Below, piece by piece: positions 51,122 through 59,848 of a DNA stretch of 64,000 nt. Position 1 is the stretch's first letter. Each line of letters begins with the position of its first letter. The DNA is from an uncultured Parabacteroides sp. (lineage in GTDB: Bacteria; Bacteroidota; Bacteroidia; Bacteroidales; Tannerellaceae): assembly GCA_900552465.1 (NCBI GenBank), contig URZO01000009.1, positions 1 to 64,000 of the forward strand. Reading direction: 5' to 3'. The notes under the pieces were generated by a model. The model searched no databases. It was not told the origin of the DNA and worked only from the letters and a program-made list of their open reading frames with translations. Made by a program: the position numbers and the translations under genes.

Positions 51122-52246
51122 TTATTTAGATTTAATAATTGATTGATATAGTTCCAATAGTTCACAGGCTGTCTGTTTCCATGAAAAATATTTGGCACGT
51201 TCAAGTCCATAGACCGATTTTTTTCTGTAAAAATCCTGATCCTGTTCCAGCAAAAGAAGCTGGTTTGCGATTGATTGTTCGTCAGTCGGGTCTGTTAGAA
51301 TAGCACCGTCTCCTCCGACTTCCGGCATGGATGACGTATTGGATGTTATTACAGGAATACCGCAAGCCATTGCTTCCAGCAAAGGGATGCCGAAACTTTC
51401 CCGTAAAGAAGTGTATAAAAAAGCAAAAGCTCCGTTGTATATAAAAGGCAAATCTGTATTGGGAATATAGCCCGGTAAATGCAGATAAGGGCGAATTTTC
51501 TCTAAACCAGTTTCTTTTAAGATTTCATCTATATATTCTGGTTTCAGGTCTGCAATCAATAGAGGCCGTTTTTCTTTGGAACGTTGCAGATACAGATGAT
51601 ACGCTTTTAGCGTGCGAGGCGTATTTTTCTTAGGGTCCGTATTTCCCAGGAAAAATAGGTAACCAGTTGTCGATATGTATTTTTGTATAATGGCTTTTGG
51701 ATTATCCAACGGATGAAAATGATTACTAAAGCCATTGTAGACGGGCATAATTTTATCTTCCGGCAAATGGAGTGTTTCCCGTATCCGGTTACATTCAAAA
51801 TGGGAGACGGTGATGATTTTCCTACACTTGGATAAAATACGCGGAACAATCAGGCGCCTGTAATGCCATCCCATATTTTGGTATAGCGATTTACTGCTGT
51901 TCTGTCTGTTTTCCAGGAAAATAATATCATGGAGAGTTAGAACTAAAGGTACTTGGGTATATATGGGTGCCGTATTGCTCGTGCAATGGAGTAAATCCGG
52001 TTTAATCTTGTTTACGGCGCGAGGCAATGCCCATTGTTCCCAAAGTGGATAGGTCGGGCATTTTACTTCGATGATATGTACATTCTCCGTTTCTTCCAGG
52101 CAGCGGTCTGGTCCCGGACTTATGAAAATAAAATATTCATTTTTCTTATCGATCTTCTGTAATTCGCGTACGGTTTCAAGGACTACGAAATCCATCCCAT
52201 GTTTATTCGGACGGAAAATACGTTGTGCTTCTATGGCTATTTTCAT
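51122..52246 (-). CDS. Family 4 glycosyltransferase
   Basis: 374 residues, GT-B fold: N-terminal Rossmann IAIEAQRIFRPNKHGMDFVVLETVREL, LTLHDIIFLENR and ITVSHFECNRI; C-terminal LFLGNTDPKKNTPRTLKAY, LPGYIPNTDLPFIYNGAFAFLYTSLRESFGIPLLEAMACGIPVITSN with the E-x7-E motif. Typical alpha-mannosyl or similar retaining transferase of polysaccharide loci. Lies within the tightly packed leftward operon. Confidence 0.9.
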   Translation of the reverse strand: MKIAIEAQRIFRPNKHGMDFVVLETVRELQKIDKKNEYFIFISPGPDRCLEETENVHIIEVKCPTYPLWEQWALPRAVNKIKPDLLHCTSNTAPIYTQVPLVLTLHDIIFLENRQNSSKSLYQNMGWHYRRLIVPRILSKCRKIITVSHFECNRIRETLHLPEDKIMPVYNGFSNHFHPLDNPKAIIQKYISTTGYLFFLGNTDPKKNTPRTLKAYHLYLQRSKEKRPLLIADLKPEYIDEILKETGLEKIRPYLHLPGYIPNTDLPFIYNGAFAFLYTSLRESFGIPLLEAMACGIPVITSNTSSMPEVGGDGAILTDPTDEQSIANQLLLLEQDQDFYRKKSVYGLERAKYFSWKQTACELLELYQSIIKSK

Positions 52247-52257
52247 TTTGTTGGTTT

Positions 52258-53493
52258 TTATTTTATATTTGTTTCGGATGAATGATTATTGTGTACCGTA
52301 TGAATAAACTCTCTGTTTGCCCCTCTTAAACGGAAAAGATTGAAGAACATCAACAAAAATAGAACTGGCAGACTGATGATGGCTTTACGGAAGCGGTTAT
52401 CTACAAGATAATCGGGTATTGCCATGAAAAGAGAGACGATCAAAACAAACGTGATTCCCCACCATTTGAGGGATAAAAGCCAATCGTACCAAGTTGTAAT
52501 AAAAGAAAATATAATCAGAAAACCTAATAAGATAACTCGTGGTGGCATCATCCATTGTAAAAGTTTGTCACAATAATCCCAATTGCCCGAGAAAAAGGCT
52601 TTGGGCAATTTCCACAGACCGGAAAACAGATTCGTAAATTGTGTTGCAATCCATCTGCGGCGTTGTTCATAAAACTGCCCTTTTTTTTCAATTTTCTCAT
52701 CGTAAGTATATACATCTTCTAAAAATTCAATATAAATATTTTGTGAAAGTAACATACTTTCCAATTGTTTGTCCACTCCGACGTGAGCTGCTTTATATAT
52801 GTATTGCTTGAGCCAATCATAATCGAATGCCATACCGGAGCCTATCAATGCCGAAGAGAATCCCAAACGAGTATGTCCCGAGCGGAAAATAGAATTATTG
52901 ATTTCTTCACTGACAGCATCCAGAACAGCCATGTTGGTATTTCTGTTCTTGGCTACCCGATGTGTCTGGATAGCCAGGCATCCGGAATAGTAGGCATCGT
53001 TTAATTTATTCAGAAAGGAGGAGTTTACGATATTATCTGCGTCCATGATTACTACCATATCACATTTAGTCTCTTTTGTACTTTGGTAATCCATGGCAAG
53101 GCGGAGTGCATTCGTCTTCGTGCTTTGGGCAAATTGCACTTCTAATACGGTGATAGACGGCAATGCTTTTAATGTTTGAATTGTCCTTTCCTGCATCTTA
53201 TCAGCTATTACAATAATCTCATACAGATAGGATGGATAATCTTGTTCCAGAAATGAACAGACAGAATTAACAATAACCGCATCTTCCTGATAAGCCGGAA
53301 AGAGAACGATGAAACGGTGTTTTTTCCGGGCTGGAGGATATTTGTATTTTATCTTTTTCAATGAAGCCAGCGAAAAAATGAAAATATACAATACAGCTAT
53401 CAGGAACAGAAGAAAAATAATAGCATCTGCATATTCTATCAGTTTATCTCCGTAGGAGAGCCACCATTTGTTTATTTCGTATTCAAAATCCAT
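52258..53493 (-). CDS. Family 2 glycosyltransferase, membrane-bound (paralogue of 44731-45894)
   Basis: 411 residues: N-terminal membrane helix about 22-46, GT2 domain with FIVLFPAYQEDAVI, MVVIMDADNIVNSSFL and EEINNSIFRSGHTRLGFSSALIGSGMAFDYDW, the QRRRWIATQ motif, and C-terminal membrane helices. Shares the same motifs, order and similar length with the enzyme at 44731, and both end FNLFRL-(K/R)-(D/G)-AN-(K/R)-(K/E)-FIHT. The two may add the same sugar at two positions or arise from operon duplication. Confidence 0.9.
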   Translation of the reverse strand: MDFEYEINKWWLSYGDKLIEYADAIIFLLFLIAVLYIFIFSLASLKKIKYKYPPARKKHRFIVLFPAYQEDAVIVNSVCSFLEQDYPSYLYEIIVIADKMQERTIQTLKALPSITVLEVQFAQSTKTNALRLAMDYQSTKETKCDMVVIMDADNIVNSSFLNKLNDAYYSGCLAIQTHRVAKNRNTNMAVLDAVSEEINNSIFRSGHTRLGFSSALIGSGMAFDYDWLKQYIYKAAHVGVDKQLESMLLSQNIYIEFLEDVYTYDEKIEKKGQFYEQRRRWIATQFTNLFSGLWKLPKAFFSGNWDYCDKLLQWMMPPRVILLGFLIIFSFITTWYDWLLSLKWWGITFVLIVSLFMAIPDYLVDNRFRKAIISLPVLFLLMFFNLFRLRGANREFIHTVHNNHSSETNIK

Positions 53494-53516
53494 ATTATAT
53501 GTATTTTATATTGGTT

Positions 53517-54953
53517 CTAACTTGTTTGTTCTGTTAATTCTTTATCATACGATTCTCCTAAAATCAGGAAAGTCTGAAATATATATACGATATATCCAGT
53601 CGGGTATTGCCAGAAAAAGTTATTGCCGTATGCGCTGAGCATGATACCCCACAGACCACAATTTATGGCAATCAGCATGCCTTTTAATTCTCTGTTCCGG
53701 ATGCGGAACATGATTAGATAAGCACTGTATGCAATGACAAATAGTAAAATCGCGATGTGCAGGCATAGTCCGACAACTCCAAACTGTACCCATATATTGA
53801 CAAAATGAGAGTCTGTGGGTATTTCTGTAGTAAAACGCACAGAAAAACGCTGGTTTTCTACGCCTGCCAGACCAACACCTTCGCCAAATGGTTTGTGAGC
53901 CATATATTTAGCCAATCGTTGCTGATTGGCTTTCCTAACCAGGTAGGAGGCATCTGCTTCCGGATGGAATGCCGTTCGCATACGGCGTATTTGTTGGTTT
54001 GAATTTAGTAGGTCGGTATGAGCAAAAAATGCATAAATCAAAATCAGACATATACCTCCTGCTATAATATATCGGATATTCTTATTAAGAATAATAAACA
54101 TGGCTATTCCTCCCAAAGGAACAATCATAGCGCCACGTGTGCCGGACAGCATCAATGCATAAATGGCAAGTAATGACACGAATCTGTAATAATACCTGAG
54201 GTTTTTTTGTGGAGTGTAAAAAGATAAGATCATATAGATGATAGAGGCCATTCCCATATTTGAACCAAAATTTCCGGCATCCGAGAAAATAGAAAAATAA
54301 CGGGTTCCGCTTGCTAAAAGGTGGGTCTTATAACTCTCGCTTCTTATTAACCAGGCACTTTCTCCAGCATCGAATCCGATATAACGCTGCATAAATGCCT
54401 TGCTGATCGCTATCAATGTAAAGATAGATAAGAGAAAAAGTATTGCTTTGATATCCTGAACTTTATTTAATAGTAAAGAGGTTAATACCACCAATAAAGT
54501 GAAATTATAAAAGGAGCTACGGGTAAATACCCAGGCCTCTATGACTGCAGATGGATTGAATAATTCGAAAAATACATAAATCATCCAGACAAGTGATATA
54601 TACAATAATTTATTATTGGCCCTGTGCCAGGATATTTTCCCTCCCCATAAGGAATAAAGAAATATACAAACCAATAGGAAAACAATGAAAATATCCATTA
54701 TTACGCTACTGTTTTTAACATTTATATAACGTAGTGCTCCTATGAAAAAATAGTTCAGAGTGAACAAGGTCATAAATCCCCAGTAAGGCTTATTGAGCAC
54801 TGTAATAAGGTAAAACGTAAGAAAGGGTATAATCACAACTGCTGCCGCTATCAGCCATGCTTGCCGTAGCAAGGTGTAGGCCAGCAGTATAAGTCCTATT
54901 GCCAATAGCGGATAGGGGCTGAAAGATTTAGTGTCTCCTTTTATCCCTTCCAT
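53517..54953 (-). CDS. O-antigen ligase/polymerase (Wzy-like) membrane protein
   Basis: 478 residues with about 12 membrane segments. The large periplasmic loop carries the family features: RSSFYNFTLLVVL earlier, ALMLSGTRGAMIVPLGG, and the late loop GEGVGLAGVENQRFSVRFTTEIPTDSHFVNIWVQFGVVGL (conserved His and arginine). Belongs to the O-antigen ligase family that polymerises or transfers undecaprenyl-linked glycans in the periplasm. As the only such protein here, a Wzy role is likely. Immediately downstream of the chain-length protein. Confidence 0.88.
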   Translation of the reverse strand: MEGIKGDTKSFSPYPLLAIGLILLAYTLLRQAWLIAAAVVIIPFLTFYLITVLNKPYWGFMTLFTLNYFFIGALRYINVKNSSVIMDIFIVFLLVCIFLYSLWGGKISWHRANNKLLYISLVWMIYVFFELFNPSAVIEAWVFTRSSFYNFTLLVVLTSLLLNKVQDIKAILFLLSIFTLIAISKAFMQRYIGFDAGESAWLIRSESYKTHLLASGTRYFSIFSDAGNFGSNMGMASIIYMILSFYTPQKNLRYYYRFVSLLAIYALMLSGTRGAMIVPLGGIAMFIILNKNIRYIIAGGICLILIYAFFAHTDLLNSNQQIRRMRTAFHPEADASYLVRKANQQRLAKYMAHKPFGEGVGLAGVENQRFSVRFTTEIPTDSHFVNIWVQFGVVGLCLHIAILLFVIAYSAYLIMFRIRNRELKGMLIAINCGLWGIMLSAYGNNFFWQYPTGYIVYIFQTFLILGESYDKELTEQTS

Positions 54954-54956
54954 TTA

Positions 54957-57119
54957 TTATGCTTTATTAGCTGTGATACCAAGTTGATTTAACCGGAATA
55001 TCAGATTCTTTAATCCGGAGTAGGGAGGAAGCTGACCGGTAAAATCTTCTACAAATTCACGTTCGGTACGGTTCAACAGTAAATAAAGAGGTTTCTCTTT
55101 TATCTGTTTTTTTAAATGTTCAAGGAGTTGGGTATCACTGGTTGACCATACCCGGCAAGCATCTGCTACCAACAGATTGACTTGTGCTTCCTGCAATAAA
55201 TCGGTGGAAATAGGATAATTCCTCAATGGAGGATATTTAATTATCAGAATATCCGGAGTATCTTGTCCATATGGCGGTTCGTAAATATCAAATATACTAT
55301 GAGCCTGAGCGTATACCATTGATTGCGAATTATAGTCTTTGTCATAGGATATGATTTTAACATTGAATCCCAGATCTTCCCAATATTCCTGTAAATAAGA
55401 GACGATAAAACTTTTCCCCTCTTGTTCCCCAAAACTGATCAGATTAATGATTGAAGTACGACCAAGTTGCAGATATATATTTAATTGATTACAACAATAA
55501 GTGGCAACAACTCTGTTTGAGGCCTTCGTAAATCCCCGGTATTTCAGATTTATATGCCCGGTAAAAGCTGCTAAGACCTGAAGTCCGGTAAGCCGTTTGG
55601 CCCGGTCTGCATCCCGTAGAGTACGATCCAGTAATTCTATTAATAAGTTAAATCCGATAATAAAAAGTATACTGCCAATAAAAGCTGCTATAACCAGCAG
55701 TAAACGTTTACTTTTATCACTGAGAATGGGAAACGTCGGCTCTGAAATTAACCTCAGCGTTGCAGAAGTGAGTTGTATATCCTTTTGTTTCATTTTAGCC
55801 ATGTTCAGTGCATGCAATATCTGTAAATAGGATTGTTCCAATACTTTAATTTCGCGTTGTTGCCTGTCTATTTGTGTTCCGATAGGAGAATAAATTTTAT
55901 ATTGTTCATTGTATACCTCTTTTCTTTGATCTAAAACATCCAACTCGGCTTTCGCTTTAGTTTTCATGATGGTTTGTTTTAGCCATTCATCAACAAGTCC
56001 GTCGATTGCTATTCCTTCTTTACTTTCTTTGTAGCTGTTTATTGTTGTTGTCAAAGATGATATTTTCTGTTCGGCATTTTTTAGCTGTATCTTGTATTCT
56101 TGCAATTCGGTATCTTGGGCTTGCATCTCTTCCGAACTAAATGTCTCGATTTCAGTTATTTTCCCATTGATGGAGGAAATTTCGTTCAAAGCCTGGATAA
56201 AATTATCATTGGCGTTCACCAATTTTGTCCGGATATCCATATATTGTTCCATCTCTTGGATAACTTTGTCTGCGCTTTCATAAGCTCTTCGGGTTGCTTC
56301 ATAGCGGTTTTCGAATTCAGAATATGAATTAGCTATAGCTTTAGTCTGTTCCGGATAGTTAATGACACTGTTTTCCACACTGTAATTGACTAATTTGTCT
56401 TCCAATGACGATAGTTTCGCCTGTTGTTTTTTTAGTTCTTGTTCGTAGTAAGCAACGATGTCATTTGTTGTCTTATAACGTATATCCTCATAGGCAGTGC
56501 GCAATTCATCATAGATTAGTTTAACTGTATTTAATGTGATGCCCGGATCTGTTGTCTGATAAGAAATCTCTATAAGATCACTGTTGTCCAGCCTTTTTGC
56601 GATAATGGTCGAAAGTGTGTGATAACTATAAAAGGGCCCATCGTTATTCAACAATTCATACAAGAAATTTTCTGGATCATTTTTCATGTATTTCATGAAG
56701 TTCTTGATCGTTTTCTCTTCAGAGGTTTTGTCTACTAATTGTAATAAATCTTTCGGAATAATTTTGATCAGGTCTTGATAATTCTTGGCCTTAATATAAA
56801 GATTATCTTCATCAGGATTTCCGTGAACAAGATTTATAGCGAGTAACTTGATAGCTATACTTTTCTGTATACCTTTTTCCAGGGTCAGTTTGACCAAGTT
56901 ATCGAACATGTTTTCCACAGATTTCCAGTTTGCCGGTTGTTGGTCGCTATTTAAACCTGTATCTGAAGCTATACCGGTATAAATGGTCGTTTTAACAGTA
57001 TATGTTTTGGGTATAAAGCGGGAAAAATAAATGACTAACCCTGTAACAATGACGGAGCCAAATATCAGTTGATATCGAATCCGATAAAGAAAACGTATTA
57101 TATATAATGTAGTATTCAT
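54957..57119 (-). CDS. Polysaccharide co-polymerase (Wzc-like) with degenerate kinase domain
   Basis: 720 residues: N-terminal membrane helix about 15-32, a Wzz domain, a long coiled-coil periplasmic region (about 220-450), a second membrane helix near 480-500, then a cytoplasmic ATPase-like domain. Its P loop is present as SFGEQEGKSF (about 562-570), but the Walker A' position reads SYDKDYNS and the Walker B position reads DILIIKYPP, with lysine where active kinases have Asp. No C-terminal tyrosine cluster. It likely sets chain length without kinase activity. Overlaps the next upstream gene by one base. Confidence 0.88.
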   Translation of the reverse strand: MNTTLYIIRFLYRIRYQLIFGSVIVTGLVIYFSRFIPKTYTVKTTIYTGIASDTGLNSDQQPANWKSVENMFDNLVKLTLEKGIQKSIAIKLLAINLVHGNPDEDNLYIKAKNYQDLIKIIPKDLLQLVDKTSEEKTIKNFMKYMKNDPENFLYELLNNDGPFYSYHTLSTIIAKRLDNSDLIEISYQTTDPGITLNTVKLIYDELRTAYEDIRYKTTNDIVAYYEQELKKQQAKLSSLEDKLVNYSVENSVINYPEQTKAIANSYSEFENRYEATRRAYESADKVIQEMEQYMDIRTKLVNANDNFIQALNEISSINGKITEIETFSSEEMQAQDTELQEYKIQLKNAEQKISSLTTTINSYKESKEGIAIDGLVDEWLKQTIMKTKAKAELDVLDQRKEVYNEQYKIYSPIGTQIDRQQREIKVLEQSYLQILHALNMAKMKQKDIQLTSATLRLISEPTFPILSDKSKRLLLVIAAFIGSILFIIGFNLLIELLDRTLRDADRAKRLTGLQVLAAFTGHINLKYRGFTKASNRVVATYCCNQLNIYLQLGRTSIINLISFGEQEGKSFIVSYLQEYWEDLGFNVKIISYDKDYNSQSMVYAQAHSIFDIYEPPYGQDTPDILIIKYPPLRNYPISTDLLQEAQVNLLVADACRVWSTSDTQLLEHLKKQIKEKPLYLLLNRTEREFVEDFTGQLPPYSGLKNLIFRLNQLGITANKA

Positions 57120-57916
57120 TATTCTTCTTGATTGCTTCTGTTGATAATCTTTACATTTGTAAGCATCTCAAGCAATGTAACGGCGTTATGCAGAGCTGCA
57201 CGGCCTTCCTGATAGGTTATAACCGCACTTGAGCGACGGCCTCTTTCAAGAGAGAGTGCTGTTATATCTATTTTTCCATTAATAAAATCTTGTTCCGATA
57301 TACTCATTTGTGCATTATATAGCGCGGCAGCGTCGGATTTTGCTTTTAATGTGGCAAGCTGTTGCAATACATTGTTATAAGCCTGCAGGATCATTAACTT
57401 TCGTTCTTCTATGGACATTTCGTATTCCGACTGTAGTTGAATATATTGTGCCTTTTTCACTTTGTTTTTTTGCTTTCTGCTCAAAAGATCTCCTATTGGG
57501 ATACTAACAGAAACACCTACGTTATATAAATTCTGATTGTTTCCGACATTGCTGATAATAGGATCTCCTTCAGTGAATGAAGTCGAATAGAGATTATTTC
57601 GTCCGTATTGATAGGTGCCTTGCAGCCTTAAGTAGTTGAGCCATTCGCGGTGGGTTATTTCTTTTTCTGCGTTGGCTTCATCCCGTTTTGCTTCATATAC
57701 TTTTACAGAAGGATGCTCATAAATCGATTGCAGGAAAACAGAAAGTGGTGGTAACTGAATGCGTTCATAGTCGTCCAGCATGGCTTTAATGGAATCTGCA
57801 TCCGTATCAGCACTGGCTTCAATCACTGTTGCTTGATCGAAGTATGTTTTTTTCTTTTTTTGTCCTGAACAATAGATTGCACAGAGTGAAAATAATATGA
57901 TAAATGCTTTTTTCAT
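57119..57916 (-). CDS. Half-length TolC-family outer-membrane protein
   Basis: 265 residues from the ATG at 57916, preceded by AAAGGAAA; an earlier in-frame ATG overlaps the upstream gene. Signal peptide (about 1-20). It has a single OEP-type repeat: LSVFLQSIYEHPSVKVYEAKRDEANAEKEITHREWLNYLRLQGTYQYGR (helix then strand) and FINGKIDITALSLERGRRSSAVITYQEGRAAL. TolC proteins usually carry two such repeats and ~430-490 residues. No Wza/OPX exporter is in the locus, so this protein may provide the outer-membrane path as an oligomer (inference). Confidence 0.82.
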   Translation of the reverse strand: MKKAFIILFSLCAIYCSGQKKKKTYFDQATVIEASADTDADSIKAMLDDYERIQLPPLSVFLQSIYEHPSVKVYEAKRDEANAEKEITHREWLNYLRLQGTYQYGRNNLYSTSFTEGDPIISNVGNNQNLYNVGVSVSIPIGDLLSRKQKNKVKKAQYIQLQSEYEMSIEERKLMILQAYNNVLQQLATLKAKSDAAALYNAQMSISEQDFINGKIDITALSLERGRRSSAVITYQEGRAALHNAVTLLEMLTNVKIINRSNQEE

Positions 57917-57932
57917 GGGTATTTCCTTTGGA

Positions 57933-59096
57933 TTAAACATTCTCCTCCTGGATAAAAGCAGTAAAAGTGCGTAAGATGATTTTCATATCCAGCGCGAAAG
58001 AAAATGTACGGGCATATTTAATATCCAGTTGTTTGCGTTCTTCAGGCGATAATTTACCGGAACTTCCCCGCTTTTCCACCTGCCAAAGGCCGGTTAACCC
58101 TGAAGGTGCCATAAAACGCTCTATGTAATTGTCAGAAGTAAGTTGTTCTGCTTCGTAGATGGGCAGAGGGCGATTACCTACAACAGACATATCGCCTTTT
58201 AGTATGTTGAATAGTTGCGGGAGTTCGTCAATACTGTATTTGCGGATAAATTGACCTACGCGGGTAATGCGCGGATCGTTTTCCATTTTAAAGAATGTAT
58301 TGGCCCGTTCTGTTGATTTATTTTTCAGATAATCTTGCTCATTTGTGCTAAAGTTATCAGAAAACAAAACAGCACTTGGCATTTGGCCATTTACCGTAGA
58401 TACCTGCAGTGCTGCAGGAACCGAAGAGCTCAACTCTTCGGCTTCCACGGCATATTGGTTTTGCGCCCTGTATTCAGCTAGCCTTTTATCTGCATCAGGA
58501 TACATGGAGCGGAATTTATAAAAATCGAATATTTTGTAATTACTGCCGACACGTTTTGATTTGTAAACGATCGACCCCTTGCTTTCCAGTTCTATCGCAA
58601 TAGCGGTTAAGATGAAAACAGGAGACAGGCATATTATCGCTCCTAATGATGCAACAATATCGAAAGCCCGTTTCCAAAGGGGGAGGCGGAAAAATGATAA
58701 TCCGCCAATTACTTCATTCGGTTTTTCGTTTATGGCTTTTTTATTCGAAAAATCTTCGGCTATGGCAAGTAAACGGAGTAAGTCTTCTTTGGTAATCTCT
58801 TCCGTTATGACACAGTTGACTCCAGCCTTTATATATGCAATTTTGTCTTCTTTGCTCAATGAACGGCCAAACAAAATAATATATGCATTTGAATAATGTT
58901 GGCGTAATTTCTGAATCGTATCCTGATCTGCATGAACATCATTTTTTTCCAAGAATACACAAATACTGGAAGAGTTAAGATGCTCCATTGCCTGACAAAT
59001 ATTTGTCAATGTCAGGCATTCCAATACGCTTTGATTTAAGGCTCTCTCCAACCGTTCCGGTAATGAAGAGTGATTTCCCAAAAAGATATATTCCAT
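57933..59096 (-). CDS. Undecaprenyl-phosphate sugar phosphotransferase with N-terminal pseudo-receiver domain
   Basis: 387 residues. About 1-125 has the receiver fold pattern (YIILFGRSLSKEDKIAYIKAGVNCVITEEITKEDLLRLL), but the phospho-Asp position is glutamate (CVFLEKND) and the conserved lysine is absent. About 135-387 is a bacterial sugar transferase: re-entrant membrane helix (RAFDIVASLGAIICLSPVFILTAIAI), YKFRSM, ENDPRITRVGQFIRKYSIDELPQLFNILKGDMSVVGNRP and SGLTGLWQV. A ~70-residue insertion separates YKFRSM from ENDPR. It starts glycan synthesis on the lipid carrier. Five bases downstream of a stand-alone receiver. Confidence 0.9.
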   Translation of the reverse strand: MEYIFLGNHSSLPERLERALNQSVLECLTLTNICQAMEHLNSSSICVFLEKNDVHADQDTIQKLRQHYSNAYIILFGRSLSKEDKIAYIKAGVNCVITEEITKEDLLRLLAIAEDFSNKKAINEKPNEVIGGLSFFRLPLWKRAFDIVASLGAIICLSPVFILTAIAIELESKGSIVYKSKRVGSNYKIFDFYKFRSMYPDADKRLAEYRAQNQYAVEAEELSSSVPAALQVSTVNGQMPSAVLFSDNFSTNEQDYLKNKSTERANTFFKMENDPRITRVGQFIRKYSIDELPQLFNILKGDMSVVGNRPLPIYEAEQLTSDNYIERFMAPSGLTGLWQVEKRGSSGKLSPEERKQLDIKYARTFSFALDMKIILRTFTAFIQEENV

Positions 59097-59101
59097 ATCT
59101 A

Positions 59102-59464
59102 CTATTTTACAATTCTTTTTACCCTTATTCTTAATTCTTCCGGATTGAAAGGTTTCACTATAAAATCTTCAGCCCCGCTTTCCAGTAAACGTATTCTCGT
59201 TGCACTGCCTTCTTCACTCGATAACACCAAAATAGGAATATGATTGAAAAGGTCATTTCCCTTTAAGTAACAAACGAATTCCTCACCACTCATTTCCGGC
59301 ATATTCAGATCTGAGATTATACCGTCCGGGATATTTCCTTCGTGCATCCACGATATGGCCTTTACTGGATTCTCCATATACACCACTTGATATGAACTGG
59401 ATAAATAGATCATGATGATCTTAGCTATCTCAGGTTTATCATCAACAATTAGAATCGACTTCAT
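59102..59464 (-). CDS. Stand-alone response regulator receiver (CheY-like)
   Basis: 120 residues, one receiver domain and nothing else. All functional residues are present: acidic pair in LIVDDKPE, phospho-Asp in ISDLNMPEM (about residue 52), the S/T switch in LVLSSEE and lysine in FIVKPFNPEEL. It heads the leftward polysaccharide operon and immediately precedes a transferase with a degenerate receiver domain, suggesting a phosphorylation-dependent interaction. Its kinase is unknown. Confidence 0.92.
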   Translation of the reverse strand: MKSILIVDDKPEIAKIIMIYLSSSYQVVYMENPVKAISWMHEGNIPDGIISDLNMPEMSGEEFVCYLKGNDLFNHIPILVLSSEEGSATRIRLLESGAEDFIVKPFNPEELRIRVKRIVK

Positions 59465-59545
59465 CTTTGGCTATTTAATGTTTACCCGCAACTGTTTTTT
59501 TATTAGATTGACTTTATTACGCTTTGACATATTTTTCATGAACAC

Positions 59546-59581
59546 AAAAAAGCCCTAACCTAACTTGAATTTAGGATAGGG
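59546..59581 (-). terminator. Intrinsic terminator in the leader of the leftward polysaccharide operon
   Basis: On the minus strand CCCTATCCTAA pairs with TTAGGTTAGGG (one mismatch, seven-base loop) and is followed by CTTTTTT. It lies between the promoter at 59634-59663 and the first gene at 59464, so it would act as an attenuator. Confidence 0.72.
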
Positions 59582-59633
59582 TTAGATTCTGTAATTTCAT
59601 TGGGATAATAGTGTCTATGCGCGTATACTGTTG

Positions 59634-59663
59634 CAAAAATAGATAAAACTTTTGAAAATCAAA
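59634..59663 (-). promoter_or_regulatory. Promoter of the leftward polysaccharide operon
   Basis: On the minus strand TTTG (59660-59663) is followed after 18 bases by TATTTTTG (59634-59641), a full match to the Bacteroidetes TTTG/TAnnTTTG pair. The predicted leader is about 160 bases. Confidence 0.68.
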
Positions 59664-59774
59664 GAATATTGAGGGGTAAATTCGTGAAAATGGCGTGTAT
59701 GGGTCTGGCTTTTGGCTTTTAAGTGTGTTTTTTACTATAGGTTTGTTGGAATGTTTCTTTTTTTGATAAAATGT

Positions 59775-59820
59775 ATATGCTTCGTTTTCAAAATATCTAT
59801 GTTTTGGAAACGAAGCATAT
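59775..59820 (-). terminator. Long hairpin downstream of YhcH-family gene
   Basis: A 19-bp stem with one mismatch, ATATGCTTCGTTTTCAAAA against TTTTGGAAACGAAGCATAT, with an eight-base loop, 28 bases past the YhcH stop. The minus-strand tail is ACATTTTATC, a weak T-run. Confidence 0.65.
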
Positions 59821-59848
59821 CTATTTTGCAGATGGAATGCTTTTTATT

